Made by a program: the position numbers and the translations under genes | Part shown: positions 32,977 to 41,751 of the stretch, in pieces | Layout: every line of letters begins with the position of its first letter | How positions within the stretch are numbered: position 1 is the first letter of the stretch | Notes under the pieces: generated by a model | Told to the model about the DNA's origin: nothing | What the model saw: only the letters and a program-made list of their open reading frames with translations | Database searches by the model: none | NCBI RefSeq assembly: GCF_963678835.1 | Contig: NZ_OY787469.1 | Coordinates: 1,922,001-1,986,000 of the forward strand | Direction of reading: 5' to 3' | Source: an uncultured Desulfuromonas sp. | GTDB taxonomy: Bacteria; Desulfobacterota; Desulfuromonadia; Desulfuromonadales; Desulfuromonadaceae | Length of the DNA stretch: 64,000 nucleotides

Positions 32977-34317
32977 ATGAAAACGCCGGTTCTTGTCGCG
33001 CAAAATCTGGGAAAAGTCTATCGACTCTACGATGATCCATTGGATCGTCTTAAAGAAGCCCTTCATCCGTTGCGCAAGAAATACCACCGCGATTTCCATG
33101 CCTTGCATGACGTCAGTTTTTCGGTGAATAAAGGTGAAACGCTGGGGATACTGGGAAAAAATGGTTCCGGAAAGTCGACACTGCTTAAAATTCTGACCGG
33201 AGTTCTGACGCCGACTGCGGGCTGTTGTTCGAGCTCTGGACGCGTGTTAGCACTGCTTGAGCTGGGGACGGGATTCAACCCTGAACTGACCGGAATTGAA
33301 AATATCTATTTCAACGGTATGTTGCTCGGAGCGTCACGCAAAGATATGGATGAACGGCTGGAGGCCATCCTTAATTTTGCTGACATCGGCGATTTTGTCT
33401 ATCAGCCGGTCAAGACCTATTCAAGCGGTATGTATGTGCGGCTGGCGTTTGCCGTGATAGCCAACATGGATGCCGATATTCTCATTATCGATGAAGCCCT
33501 CTCCGTCGGTGATGCGTTTTTTGTTCAGAAATGTATGCGTTTTTTGCGCCGTTTTATGGAGAACGGGACCCTGGTGTTTGTCAGTCATGATATGGGTGCC
33601 GTCACCAGCTTATGTGAACGGGTTGTGTGGCTTGATCACGGCTGTCTGAAAAAGGACGGTTCGTCCAAGGAGGTTACTGAAGCCTACCTGGCGGATCTCT
33701 ATGAGGAGCAGCAAGGTGCCGACGGCGCGGCTGAAGAGGACGCGCAACCCGGTGAGGAAGAACCTGCCATGACGCAGGGAACCGCTGTGCGGGATATGCG
33801 TCATGAGCTGATCAATGGCTCCAATCTGCGCAACGATATTGAAATTTTTTGTTTCAACGATCAAGGCGCGGCCTTCGGCAAGCGCGGCGCGGAGATCGTG
33901 AACGTCCATTTAAGTGATGCTCAGGGGAATAAATTGTCGTGGTGTGTTGGCGGCGAGGAGGTTGTTCTGGTAATCCGCGGTCTGGCCCGTCAGGATATCG
34001 GTTCCGCCGTCATCGGTTTTGTCGTGAAGGACCGTCTCGGCCAGGCGGTGTTTTCCGACAATACCTTCCTCAGTTGTTGCAATACGGAAACCGCCGCCCG
34101 CAAAGGGCAACAGCTCGAAGCACGCTTTTGTTTTTGTATGCCGGTGATGCCCAAGGGTGATTACAGTATCAGCGCCGCGATTGCCGAGGGCACGCAAAAC
34201 GAACACATTCAGCACCATTGGCTGAACGACGCACTTATTTTTAAAATTCAAACCAGCATGGTCTGTCAGGGCGTTGTCGGCATTCCCATGCAAAATATCT
34301 CCCTGACCGTAGGGTAA
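32977..34317 (+). CDS. wzt: O-polysaccharide ABC transporter ATPase with C-terminal glycan-binding domain (Wzt)
   Basis: 446 residues. ATPase domain (about 1-245): LGKNGSGKSTLLK (Walker A), ALLELGTGFNPELTG, YSSGMYVRLAFA (signature), ILIIDEALSVGD (Walker B) and FVSHD (switch His). After an acidic linker (about 250-265), residues 280-446 form a beta-sandwich Wzt_C domain. In O8/O9a-type systems that domain recognises the modified non-reducing end of a finished chain before export. Its presence predicts a terminal cap, which fits the two methyltransferase domains encoded immediately downstream. Confidence 0.92.
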   Translation: MKTPVLVAQNLGKVYRLYDDPLDRLKEALHPLRKKYHRDFHALHDVSFSVNKGETLGILGKNGSGKSTLLKILTGVLTPTAGCCSSSGRVLALLELGTGFNPELTGIENIYFNGMLLGASRKDMDERLEAILNFADIGDFVYQPVKTYSSGMYVRLAFAVIANMDADILIIDEALSVGDAFFVQKCMRFLRRFMENGTLVFVSHDMGAVTSLCERVVWLDHGCLKKDGSSKEVTEAYLADLYEEQQGADGAAEEDAQPGEEEPAMTQGTAVRDMRHELINGSNLRNDIEIFCFNDQGAAFGKRGAEIVNVHLSDAQGNKLSWCVGGEEVVLVIRGLARQDIGSAVIGFVVKDRLGQAVFSDNTFLSCCNTETAARKGQQLEARFCFCMPVMPKGDYSISAAIAEGTQNEHIQHHWLNDALIFKIQTSMVCQGVVGIPMQNISLTVG

Positions 34318-34338
34318 AGGGAATGAAAAGGACGCATT

Positions 34339-34962
34339 GTGCATCAAAGTTCTTATGACAAAATGGCTCTGTTTAAAGAGCGTTTTCTTGATTCTGACCA
34401 CTCTTTATCCATTCTCGATCTGGGCAGCCAGGATGTCAATGGCTCCTACCGCGACCTGTTTGAGGAGAAAAATTGGCGTTATACCGGGATGGATATGGTC
34501 CCCGGAAAAAATGTTGATCTTGTGGTCGATAATCCCTATTGCTGGAAAGAGCTGCGCAGCTGTTCCTATGATGTGGTAGTGTCCGGTCAGGCGCTGGAGC
34601 ATATCCGTTATTTCTGGGTGACGATGCTGGAGATTTTCCGTGTTCTCAACCCCGGAGGGATGTGTTGCCTGCTGGCGCCATCATCCGGACCGGAACATCG
34701 CTATCCTGTCGATTGCTGGCGAATTTATCCTGATGGTTTCAGTGGCCTTGCCCGATTTGCCCAGATGGATGTCCTCCATGTGGAAACCCAATGGCAGGAT
34801 CTGGGGTACCAGGACGGCAGTGATGTCTGGCATGATTCAATGCTGGTCGGGCAGAGACCTCGGTTTTCACCCTGGATTGATGTCAAGGCCAGAGCCAAAA
34901 ACCGTTTACAGCATCTTGTCCTGTCCACCGGGTTGCCGGGCGATATCGCGGCAGAACAGTAA
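34339..34962 (+). CDS. Class I SAM-dependent methyltransferase
   Basis: 207 residues from GTG 34339, behind AAAAGGA. SILDLGSQDVNGSYRDLF is a SAM-binding motif I variant, GMDMVPGKNVDLVVDN is motif II, DVVVSGQALEHIRYFW is motif IV, and FRVLNPGGMCCLLAPS the post-motif. The C-terminal CWRIYPDGFSGLAR is common in methyltransferases of surface-glycan clusters. Cytoplasmic. With wzt just upstream, methylation of the growing O-chain, perhaps as an end cap, is the likely role. Confidence 0.85.
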   Translation: MHQSSYDKMALFKERFLDSDHSLSILDLGSQDVNGSYRDLFEEKNWRYTGMDMVPGKNVDLVVDNPYCWKELRSCSYDVVVSGQALEHIRYFWVTMLEIFRVLNPGGMCCLLAPSSGPEHRYPVDCWRIYPDGFSGLARFAQMDVLHVETQWQDLGYQDGSDVWHDSMLVGQRPRFSPWIDVKARAKNRLQHLVLSTGLPGDIAAEQ

Positions 34963-34988
34963 CCCGATTCCGTGGTCGGTGACGAGCG

Positions 34989-37553
34989 ATGGATAACGAT
35001 CAAAAACACAGAGCGAACAAAACGACAATGATGACTAAAAATCTGGTTGCCGGTGCAGCGTTTAAACCCGAGTCTCTTGAACTTCCTGACGCCTGGGTGG
35101 GCCACCTCCCTTTTGCTGCCTGGGTGGTGCGCGAATGTCATCCGACGATGTTTGTTGAACTGGGGACCCACTCGGGAAACTCCTATTTTGCTTTTTGCCA
35201 ATCGGTCAAAGAGGCTGATCTGCAAACAAAATGTTATGCGGTGGATACCTGGCAGGGTGACGAGCATGCCGGAAACTACGGCGATGATATTTTTGCTGCT
35301 GTGCATCAAGAGAACCAGGAAAAATACGCGGCATTTTCCCGCTTGTTACGTATGACGTTTGATGAGGCCGTTGATTCCTTTTCCGATGGCTCTATTAATC
35401 TGTTGCATATTGACGGCCTGCACACCTATGACGCCGTTCGCCATGATTTTGAAACTTGGTTGCCGAAGCTGGCTCCGGGTGCTCTGGTGTTGTTGCATGA
35501 CAGCAACGTGCGTGAGCGGGGATTCGGAGTTTGGAAGTTCTGGGAAGAACTTAAGCAGCGCTATCCGCATTATCTGGAATTCAACCATTCTCACGGACTG
35601 GGCGTTGTCCAGGTTGATTCGCAACGTCCACAACGAATTTATTCATTCCTGGATCCCGCTCAAAATCAGGAGATCGTTGCCTATTTCAGTGCCCTTGGCG
35701 CACAACAGCTTGATCGTTTCGAGTTACTGCGGATGAGGAAACAGAATGACGAACTCAAACGGTTGGTTGAAGAGCGTGACGGACGCAACGATGTGCTTAA
35801 CCATGCCGTTGCCGAACGCGATGGCTGGGTTGCACAACTGCATGATTCCGTTGAGGAACGCGACGCAACCATTCGCAGTCTCTATGATGTGATCAATGGA
35901 CGTGATGACCAACTGCATGCACTACAAAAAAATGCAGAAGAGAAAGATCGGCAACTGGTCGAAAAAGACCGGCAGATCATTGAAAGAGATCAACAGATTG
36001 TCGATATTTACAAGTCCTGGTCGTGGCGCCTTACCCGGCCGGTGCGCGCTGCTGGACGGGTTAAAAATACGATTGCCGGATCGTTACCGGTGCGGTTTTT
36101 ACGTAATGGCTTTCTGTCGTTTCGGGCTGGTGTTCGCCGTTATGGTTTTGTCGGGTTTATGCGGCGCTTTCCTTACTATTTTCGCAATGTCGGACGTTAT
36201 TTTGCACTGTTTGGTGCGCGTGCCCCGTCAGGTGAGGCGTTGCTCGAGCTTGACGTTGTTCAACGAGAGCCGGTGCGACTGTTGCCTGACCTGACCGGCG
36301 TCTGTGAGCCGCTGGACAATTCCATCTCCGTTGTGATCCCGACCCTCAATGCTGGTCGTGAATTTCGTTGTCTGTTGCAGAAGCTACGCCAGCAAAAGGG
36401 TGTTGGGCCGGTTGAAATTATTGTTGTGGATTCCGGTTCACGTGATGACACTGTCGCCCTGGCCCACCACTATGCGTGCCGGGTGATTGAAATCCTGCCT
36501 GAGGAGTTTTCACACAGTTATGCACGAAATCTTGGGGCGGATACCGCGACGTCGGATTATCTGCTGTTTATGGTTCAGGACGCTTACCCGATTGGTCAGT
36601 ATTGGTTTCACGGGCTGGTGAGTTATCTGCAGGAACATGCGGATGAGAATTTGGCAGCGGTCTCCTGTTCCGAATACAGCCGCAGTGACAGCGATATGAT
36701 GTACGATTCGATGATTCAGACCCATTATCAGTTCCTCGGTTGTCTGGATCGGGACAGAATCGGGTCCTATCAGGGGGAAAGCCATATGTCCCTGCGAGCG
36801 AATGGGCAATTAAGTGATGTGTCGTGCCTGATCGGTCGCGAGCTGTTCGGAACATACCGTTATCGTGGCGATTATGCCGAAGACCTGGATCTCGGCATCC
36901 GTTTGATTCGCGACGACTATCGGGTGGCCATGCTTTCTTCCGTCAAAGTGATCCATTCTCACAATCGACCGGCATACTATTACCTGAAACGCTCCTTCGT
37001 CGATGTCGTCTTTCTGGTGGGGATGTTCGATGACTTTGAGATCCCCCGTATCACCAGCTTTGATGGCGTGATGGCCGGTATTATTTCAACAGCGGCCCAT
37101 CTGTCCGTGTGGTTGAATCAGGACGTGGGGACGGATAATCGTCAGCATGCCCTTGCGGCATTGTCGCAGCGGTGGCGCAAGGAATTTACGACGTTGATCC
37201 TTGACCAGGCGCCTCAACTTGGTGATGATCCACTGGATCGCTATCTTGAGACGCTCTGCAACCGCTATGTCCCGTCAAAAACGACTCTGGATAAAAAAGC
37301 GACGGAGCAGGCACAGCGTTTTGTTGAAAGCTTTTTGGCGCGACTCGATCATTTTGATTGTTTTGTATCGTCAGTCTACCGGTCTGGAGACCCGCACCTG
37401 AGCAATGAAGCCCGCAGTGCCGTGATTAAGATTTTTGCGGCAACGGCGGGTGCCGAGCTGGCGTATCTTTATTTGGATCGCAAACAACGGGGTCCTGAGC
37501 AGGAACTGGCCGCTGCACAAACAATTTACCAGGAATTGAAGGTGGGTGTCTGA
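34989..37553 (+). CDS. Methyltransferase - coiled coil - GT2 glycosyltransferase fusion
   Basis: 854 residues. Residues about 40-190 form a class I methyltransferase (FVELGTHSGNSYFAF as SAM motif I, CYAVDTWQGDEHAGNYG, INLLHIDGLHTYDAV, PGALVLLHDSN). Residues about 245-340 are a charged coiled coil with recurring E-R-D and E-K-D-R-Q heptads ending in YKSWSWRLTRPVR. Residues about 440-680 form a GT2 domain: SISVVIPTLNAG, IIVVDSGSRDDTVALA, ARNLGADTATSDYLLFM, and YRGDYAEDLDLGIRL with the E-D catalytic acid. The tail (680-854) is helical. The layout recalls WbdD (methyltransferase/kinase with a ruler coiled coil) and WsaE (methyl-rhamnosyl transferase). It overlaps the next gene by one base. Confidence 0.85.
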   Translation: MDNDQKHRANKTTMMTKNLVAGAAFKPESLELPDAWVGHLPFAAWVVRECHPTMFVELGTHSGNSYFAFCQSVKEADLQTKCYAVDTWQGDEHAGNYGDDIFAAVHQENQEKYAAFSRLLRMTFDEAVDSFSDGSINLLHIDGLHTYDAVRHDFETWLPKLAPGALVLLHDSNVRERGFGVWKFWEELKQRYPHYLEFNHSHGLGVVQVDSQRPQRIYSFLDPAQNQEIVAYFSALGAQQLDRFELLRMRKQNDELKRLVEERDGRNDVLNHAVAERDGWVAQLHDSVEERDATIRSLYDVINGRDDQLHALQKNAEEKDRQLVEKDRQIIERDQQIVDIYKSWSWRLTRPVRAAGRVKNTIAGSLPVRFLRNGFLSFRAGVRRYGFVGFMRRFPYYFRNVGRYFALFGARAPSGEALLELDVVQREPVRLLPDLTGVCEPLDNSISVVIPTLNAGREFRCLLQKLRQQKGVGPVEIIVVDSGSRDDTVALAHHYACRVIEILPEEFSHSYARNLGADTATSDYLLFMVQDAYPIGQYWFHGLVSYLQEHADENLAAVSCSEYSRSDSDMMYDSMIQTHYQFLGCLDRDRIGSYQGESHMSLRANGQLSDVSCLIGRELFGTYRYRGDYAEDLDLGIRLIRDDYRVAMLSSVKVIHSHNRPAYYYLKRSFVDVVFLVGMFDDFEIPRITSFDGVMAGIISTAAHLSVWLNQDVGTDNRQHALAALSQRWRKEFTTLILDQAPQLGDDPLDRYLETLCNRYVPSKTTLDKKATEQAQRFVESFLARLDHFDCFVSSVYRSGDPHLSNEARSAVIKIFAATAGAELAYLYLDRKQRGPEQELAAAQTIYQELKVGV

Positions 37554-38818
37554 TGAAAATTCTTCTGGTATTACACCAATTTTACCCCGAGTTTTGTGGT
37601 GGTACCGAACGCGTTGCCCTCAATCTGGCCCATGCCGGGCAAAAAGCGGGGCATGCCGTGCAGATCCTGGCGTGTACGGTTTCTCCCACGGCGGCAAAGG
37701 CAACGCCGGATGATGCTTTTCCGGGCACATTCCAGACGGTCTATGAAGGGGTTCCGGTGACGCTGATTCCGCGTGATGCATTGCCTGCCACGGCTGATAT
37801 CAGTCTGGAACCGAGTTCAGCTGTTGTCGGGCAACTGGCCGAGTGGATGACGCGCAATGCGTTTGATGTTGCCCATGTTTTACACACCATGCGTATGGGC
37901 TCGGCTGTTGCCGCCATGGCTAAAATCAATCTGCCCTATCTGGTGACGCTGACAGATTTTTTTCTGCCCTGTTTTCGCATCAACCGGATCAATCTTGATG
38001 GTCAACTGTGCGACGGACCCGAGCAGGGAACACGCTGTGCGCAGGATTGTCTTGTCGGCCCATGGAACAGCGCATCTCTCCAGCAACGCTATCAAATGAC
38101 CTGTGCGTTTCTCAATGGGGCGGCAGTGCGCATCTGTCCTTCTGATTATGTCGCTCATTTTTTCCGCCAGGCGTTTGACCGGCTTGATTTTACCGTGTTG
38201 CCGCACGGTGTTGATCTGGTCGCGGCTGCAGCCACAGTTGCCGTGGAGAAAAGTTACCCTGAAACCATTGTGCTTGGTTATGTCGGTGGCATTGTGCCGC
38301 AAAAGGGGCTCGACATTCTGTTGTCCGCTTTTAAAAAAGTTGACTCCGACCGGTTGCGTTTAGAGATTATTGGTGGTTTTTTTGGCGACGAACACTACCA
38401 GCAGCAAGTGCGTAAACTGATTGACTCGGATTCGCGTATCCATCTGGTGGGGCGCGTTGAGCCGCACGAGGTTTTTTCCCGATTACGGCAATTCGATGTT
38501 CTGTGCCTGCCTTCTCTTGTGCCGGAAAGTTATTCACTGGTCTTTCAGGAGGCCGCTGCCGTCGGCGTTCCGGCGGTTGTTTCGGACCTGGGTGCTCCGG
38601 CTGAACGAATTCGTCGAGACGGAGGTGGTGCTGTTGCGGCGGCAGGAGATGTTGATGCCTGGACTCGGTTGATCCGTTCACTGCTCGACTCTCCTGCGTT
38701 GATCGGGCAATGGACTGAAGAGATTGTTCTGCCGCTTCGTCTCGAAGAAGAAGGATTTCTCTATGAGTCTCTGTATCGCCAGATGGTGTTCGATTCGGCG
38801 TGCGGGGAGCAAGGTTAA
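37553..38818 (+). CDS. Glycosyltransferase, GT4 family
   Basis: 421 residues. FYPEFCGGTERVALNLAHAG at the N-terminus is the glycine-rich acceptor-side start; an insert DGPEQGTRCAQDCLVG with closely placed cysteines (about residues 155-170) is typical of a GT4 subgroup in O-antigen clusters. Donor domain: GYVGGIVPQKGLDILL (about 242), IGGFFGDEHYQQQV, VGRVEPHEVFSRL and LPSLVPESYSLVFQEAA with the E-x7-E motif. Cytoplasmic, probably a rhamnosyl- or mannosyl-type transferase of the O-chain. Specificity not determinable here. Confidence 0.85.
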   Translation: MKILLVLHQFYPEFCGGTERVALNLAHAGQKAGHAVQILACTVSPTAAKATPDDAFPGTFQTVYEGVPVTLIPRDALPATADISLEPSSAVVGQLAEWMTRNAFDVAHVLHTMRMGSAVAAMAKINLPYLVTLTDFFLPCFRINRINLDGQLCDGPEQGTRCAQDCLVGPWNSASLQQRYQMTCAFLNGAAVRICPSDYVAHFFRQAFDRLDFTVLPHGVDLVAAAATVAVEKSYPETIVLGYVGGIVPQKGLDILLSAFKKVDSDRLRLEIIGGFFGDEHYQQQVRKLIDSDSRIHLVGRVEPHEVFSRLRQFDVLCLPSLVPESYSLVFQEAAAVGVPAVVSDLGAPAERIRRDGGGAVAAAGDVDAWTRLIRSLLDSPALIGQWTEEIVLPLRLEEEGFLYESLYRQMVFDSACGEQG

Positions 38819-38824
38819 CAGGTC

Positions 38825-39784
38825 GTGAGTCGACGTTGGCATGATCTGACGGTCGTCATTGTCAATTACAATGGCGCAACCTGGCTGCACCGTTGCTTGA
38901 GTGCTCTTTTCTCTCAGGAGTTGCTTCCCGGTGAGGTGCTACTGGTGGATAATGCCAGCACGGACCATTCTCTGGAGATCGTTGAAACCTTTCCCGAGGT
39001 TCGTGTGCTGGCGCAGTCTGAAAATCTCGGCTTTGCCGGTGGCAATAATCTGGCGTTGCGTCATCTCGATGCGCCCTGTCGTTGGGTGGCGTTACTCAAT
39101 GCCGACGCCTTTGTCGGCGAGGACTGGCTGGCCGTGTTGCAACGCGCAACACAGGACGCCCCGGACTATGCCGCTCTGGGGAGTCGCTTGCTCGAAGCCT
39201 CGAATCCTCGCATCCTCGACGGTCTCGGCGATTGCTGCCATATCAGTGGACGGGTCGGACGCTTGCACCATGGTCAGAAAGACAGTGGAGCCGGTCCGTT
39301 GCAGGAGGTTTTTTCCGTCTGTGCGGCTGCCGCACTCTATCAACGGTCCGCGCTCGAAGCTGTTGGTGGTTTTGACGACGATTTTTTCTGTTTCGTTGAA
39401 GATGTCGATCTCGGCTTTCGCTTGCGCCTGGCAGGGTTTTCAGCGGCTGTCGTTCCGCGGGCGACGGTCCATCATGTCGGGGCCGGTTCCAGTGGTGGGC
39501 GTTTCAGTCCCTTTGCCGTCTACCATGGGCATCGCAATCTGCTCTGGCTTTATGTTAAAAATATGCCGGGTGCTCTGTTCTGGCTGTTTCTCCCTTTGCA
39601 TCTTGGGGTTCAACTGGCGGCCATTGGCCGTTGCGTGGTTCGCGGCCAAACCCGCTGTGTGTTGCATGCCAAGCGTGACAGCCTTTTGGGCCTTGGTCAT
39701 GCCTGGCGAAAGCGGCGTCGGATTCAGTCTGGACGCTCAACATCGGTCTATGCTATTTTCACCACTTTGACGAAAATCCCCTGA
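38825..39784 (+). CDS. Glycosyltransferase, GT2 family (rhamnosyltransferase-like)
   Basis: 319 residues from GTG 38825. LTVVIVNYNGATWLHRCL, LLVDNASTDHSLEIV, ENLGFAGGNNLAL, WVALLNADAFVGEDWL (the D-x-D-like donor motif) and GGFDDDFFCFVEDVDLGFRL (E-D-V-D catalytic base) are classic WbbL-type GT2 blocks; PRATVHHVGAGSS and HRNLLWLYVKNMP follow. A membrane-associating stretch lies at about 245-262. WbbL relatives use dTDP-L-rhamnose, which the rml genes here provide, so a rhamnosyltransferase is likely. Last gene of the export operon. Confidence 0.85.
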   Translation: MSRRWHDLTVVIVNYNGATWLHRCLSALFSQELLPGEVLLVDNASTDHSLEIVETFPEVRVLAQSENLGFAGGNNLALRHLDAPCRWVALLNADAFVGEDWLAVLQRATQDAPDYAALGSRLLEASNPRILDGLGDCCHISGRVGRLHHGQKDSGAGPLQEVFSVCAAAALYQRSALEAVGGFDDDFFCFVEDVDLGFRLRLAGFSAAVVPRATVHHVGAGSSGGRFSPFAVYHGHRNLLWLYVKNMPGALFWLFLPLHLGVQLAAIGRCVVRGQTRCVLHAKRDSLLGLGHAWRKRRRIQSGRSTSVYAIFTTLTKIP

Positions 39785-39835
39785 CGTATTGCTACAGGCA
39801 GATGGGCTGCTTTTCCGGTGAAAGTCCCTGGCAGA

Positions 39836-39977
39836 CTGTTGAAAAAACAGCCTGAGGACCCCATGGCAGGCGACTAAAATCAAGGACGGATTCTAAAAGG
39901 CTTGGTTTTGTCCTCAAGACGGAAATCGCATTTTCGATTTGCGTCGTTGGAACGTTCCCAGAAAAGACTTTTCAATA
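39836..39977. repeat. Dispersed intergenic repeat, longest copy
   Basis: About 140 bases bounded by CTGTTGAAAA at the left and ACTTTTCAATA at the right, which are imperfect inverted ends. An inner hairpin CTGTT-GAAAA-AACAG (39836-39850) starts it. The left part resembles 31469-31560 and the right part resembles 6545-6603, so this seems to be the full unit of which the others are halves. It lies in the gap between the glycan operon and the secretion operon, with no gene in it. Confidence 0.5.
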
Positions 39978-40016
39978 TCCTGCGAAAGAGCCGTAAAGAA
40001 CGAATGGTCTTAACTC

Positions 40017-40058
40017 ATGAGTTCACTCATAGATGCGCTTAAGGAAAGACGGTCATGA
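40017..40058 (+). CDS. 13-residue mini-ORF overlapping the gspE start
   Basis: ATG 40017 opens MSSLIDALKERRS and stops at TGA 40056-40058, overlapping the gspE ATG as ATGA. The peptide resembles the first residues of GspB-like secretion proteins, which begin M-S-x-I-L-D-A-L-K-K. It could be a leader that couples translation to gspE, or the vestige of a lost gspB. The ATG lies in a palindrome ATGAGT-TC-ACTCAT (40017-40030). No clear ribosome site precedes it. Confidence 0.25.
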   Translation: MSSLIDALKERRS

Positions 40059-41725
40059 CAAGCATTACGCAAAAAATGATCGACAGCGGACTGTTCAGTG
40101 CCGCTGAGCTTAAAAAAGTGATGCCGGCAGCCCATCAGGGGGAGCCGGATTACCGTGTGGCGATCAAAACAGGCTTGGTTGCCGAGGATGTTTTTCTCAA
40201 CCTATCCGCTCAGGAGCTGTCTCTTGAGTTGCTTAGCGAGTTGCCGGAAGATTATGATCCTGCCATCTTTGAAAGCATCTCACTGCTTTTTATGCAGAAT
40301 CATTGTTTTTTTCCGCTGCAACGTGTCGATCAGGCCCTGCACATTGCTGTCAATGACCCCTTTGATTACCAGATTGTCAACGGGCTTCAGCCGCTGTTCC
40401 CCACGCATACGATCTATCTGCATCTGGCCCGCGAGAAGAAAATTCGCGATTGGATGCAGCGTTTTTTTGCCCCGACGGAAACTGAGGAGAGGAGTGACAG
40501 CGATGAAGATGAAGATGTCACTCTGACCTATGGCTATGATGACGCCGAACACCTCAAGGATATGGCGTCGGAGGCACCGGTCATCAAACTGGTCAATCAA
40601 CTGCTGACCAAAGCAGTTGAAGACGGTGCCAGTGATATCCATATCGAACCGTTTCAGGACCAGCTGCAGTTTCGTTATCGCATCGATGGTATACTGGTGA
40701 TTCAAAATCAGCCGTCGGTGGCGTTGCAGCAGGCCATTGTCTCACGGATCAAAATTATGGCCCGCATGGATATTGCCGAGCGGCGCCTGCCGCAGGATGG
40801 ACGTATCCGGACGAAGATTGCCGGTAAAGATATCGACATTCGTGTTTCCTGTCTGCCGACCATGTACGGCGAAAGTGTGGTCATGCGTATTCTCGATCGC
40901 AACCGCGTTGACCTCAACCTTGAAACATTGGGCTTTCCGGAAAAAGAGTGCGAGCGTTTTGAAGAGCTGATCACCCGTCCTTACGGGATTGTGCTGGTGA
41001 CCGGGCCGACCGGCAGCGGTAAAACGACGACGTTGTATGCGGCCCTGCAACAGATTAATACCCCGGACAAAAAAATTATTACCATCGAAGATCCGGTGGA
41101 ATATGAATTGACCGGGATTAATCAAGTTGAAGTCAACAGTAAAGCCGGCCTGACGTTTGCCGGCGGTTTGCGCTCCATTGTGCGTCAGGACCCGGATGTG
41201 ATTCTGATCGGTGAAATTCGCGACAAGGAAACCGCGGATATCGCCATTCAGTCGGCACTGACCGGACACCTGGTGTTTTCCACCCTGCATACCAACGATG
41301 CTGCCGGTGCTGTGACGCGCCTGGTCGAGCTTGGCGTTGAAGATTATCTGCTTTCGTCCGCCGTGATCGGTATTATGGCGCAACGTCTGGTGCGGGTATT
41401 GTGCCCCGAGTGTAAGGAAGCGTTCGTACCGGATGCCCAATTGTGTCGTAAATTGGAGCTGCCTTTTACGCCGACCACTGAAAAACCGATCTATCGCCCG
41501 GCCGGTTGTCGCCATTGCAATGATTCCGGTTACCGTGGCCGTGTCGCTATTTTTGAGCTGATGCCCGTCAGTGAAGGGATCCGTCACAGTATCCTCGATT
41601 CTAGTGCTTCAAGCCGTATTCGTGATGTCGCTCTCGAAGAAGGCATGCTGCTGCTGCGCCAGGACGGCTGGCGCAACGTTGAAGCTGGGGTCACCTCGAT
41701 TGCCGAAGTGCTTCGGGTCAGTTAA
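40055..41725 (+). CDS. gspE: Type II secretion ATPase GspE
   Basis: 556 residues. N-terminal MshEN-like part (about 1-130), then the ATPase: TGPTGSGKTTTLYAAL (Walker A, about 315), IITIEDPVEYELTGINQ (Asp box), RQDPDVILIGEIRDKETAD (Walker B), and GHLVFSTLHTNDAAGA (His box). A zinc-binding tetracysteine follows: CPEC and CRHC with 40-odd residues between. Cytoplasmic hexameric motor driving pseudopilus growth. First gene of a contiguous gsp operon running to 51272. The start codon is preceded by GGAAAGACGG. Confidence 0.95.
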   Translation: MTSITQKMIDSGLFSAAELKKVMPAAHQGEPDYRVAIKTGLVAEDVFLNLSAQELSLELLSELPEDYDPAIFESISLLFMQNHCFFPLQRVDQALHIAVNDPFDYQIVNGLQPLFPTHTIYLHLAREKKIRDWMQRFFAPTETEERSDSDEDEDVTLTYGYDDAEHLKDMASEAPVIKLVNQLLTKAVEDGASDIHIEPFQDQLQFRYRIDGILVIQNQPSVALQQAIVSRIKIMARMDIAERRLPQDGRIRTKIAGKDIDIRVSCLPTMYGESVVMRILDRNRVDLNLETLGFPEKECERFEELITRPYGIVLVTGPTGSGKTTTLYAALQQINTPDKKIITIEDPVEYELTGINQVEVNSKAGLTFAGGLRSIVRQDPDVILIGEIRDKETADIAIQSALTGHLVFSTLHTNDAAGAVTRLVELGVEDYLLSSAVIGIMAQRLVRVLCPECKEAFVPDAQLCRKLELPFTPTTEKPIYRPAGCRHCNDSGYRGRVAIFELMPVSEGIRHSILDSSASSRIRDVALEEGMLLLRQDGWRNVEAGVTSIAEVLRVS

Positions 41726-41751
41726 GCAGGCGTGAAAGAGAATCGTTGACC

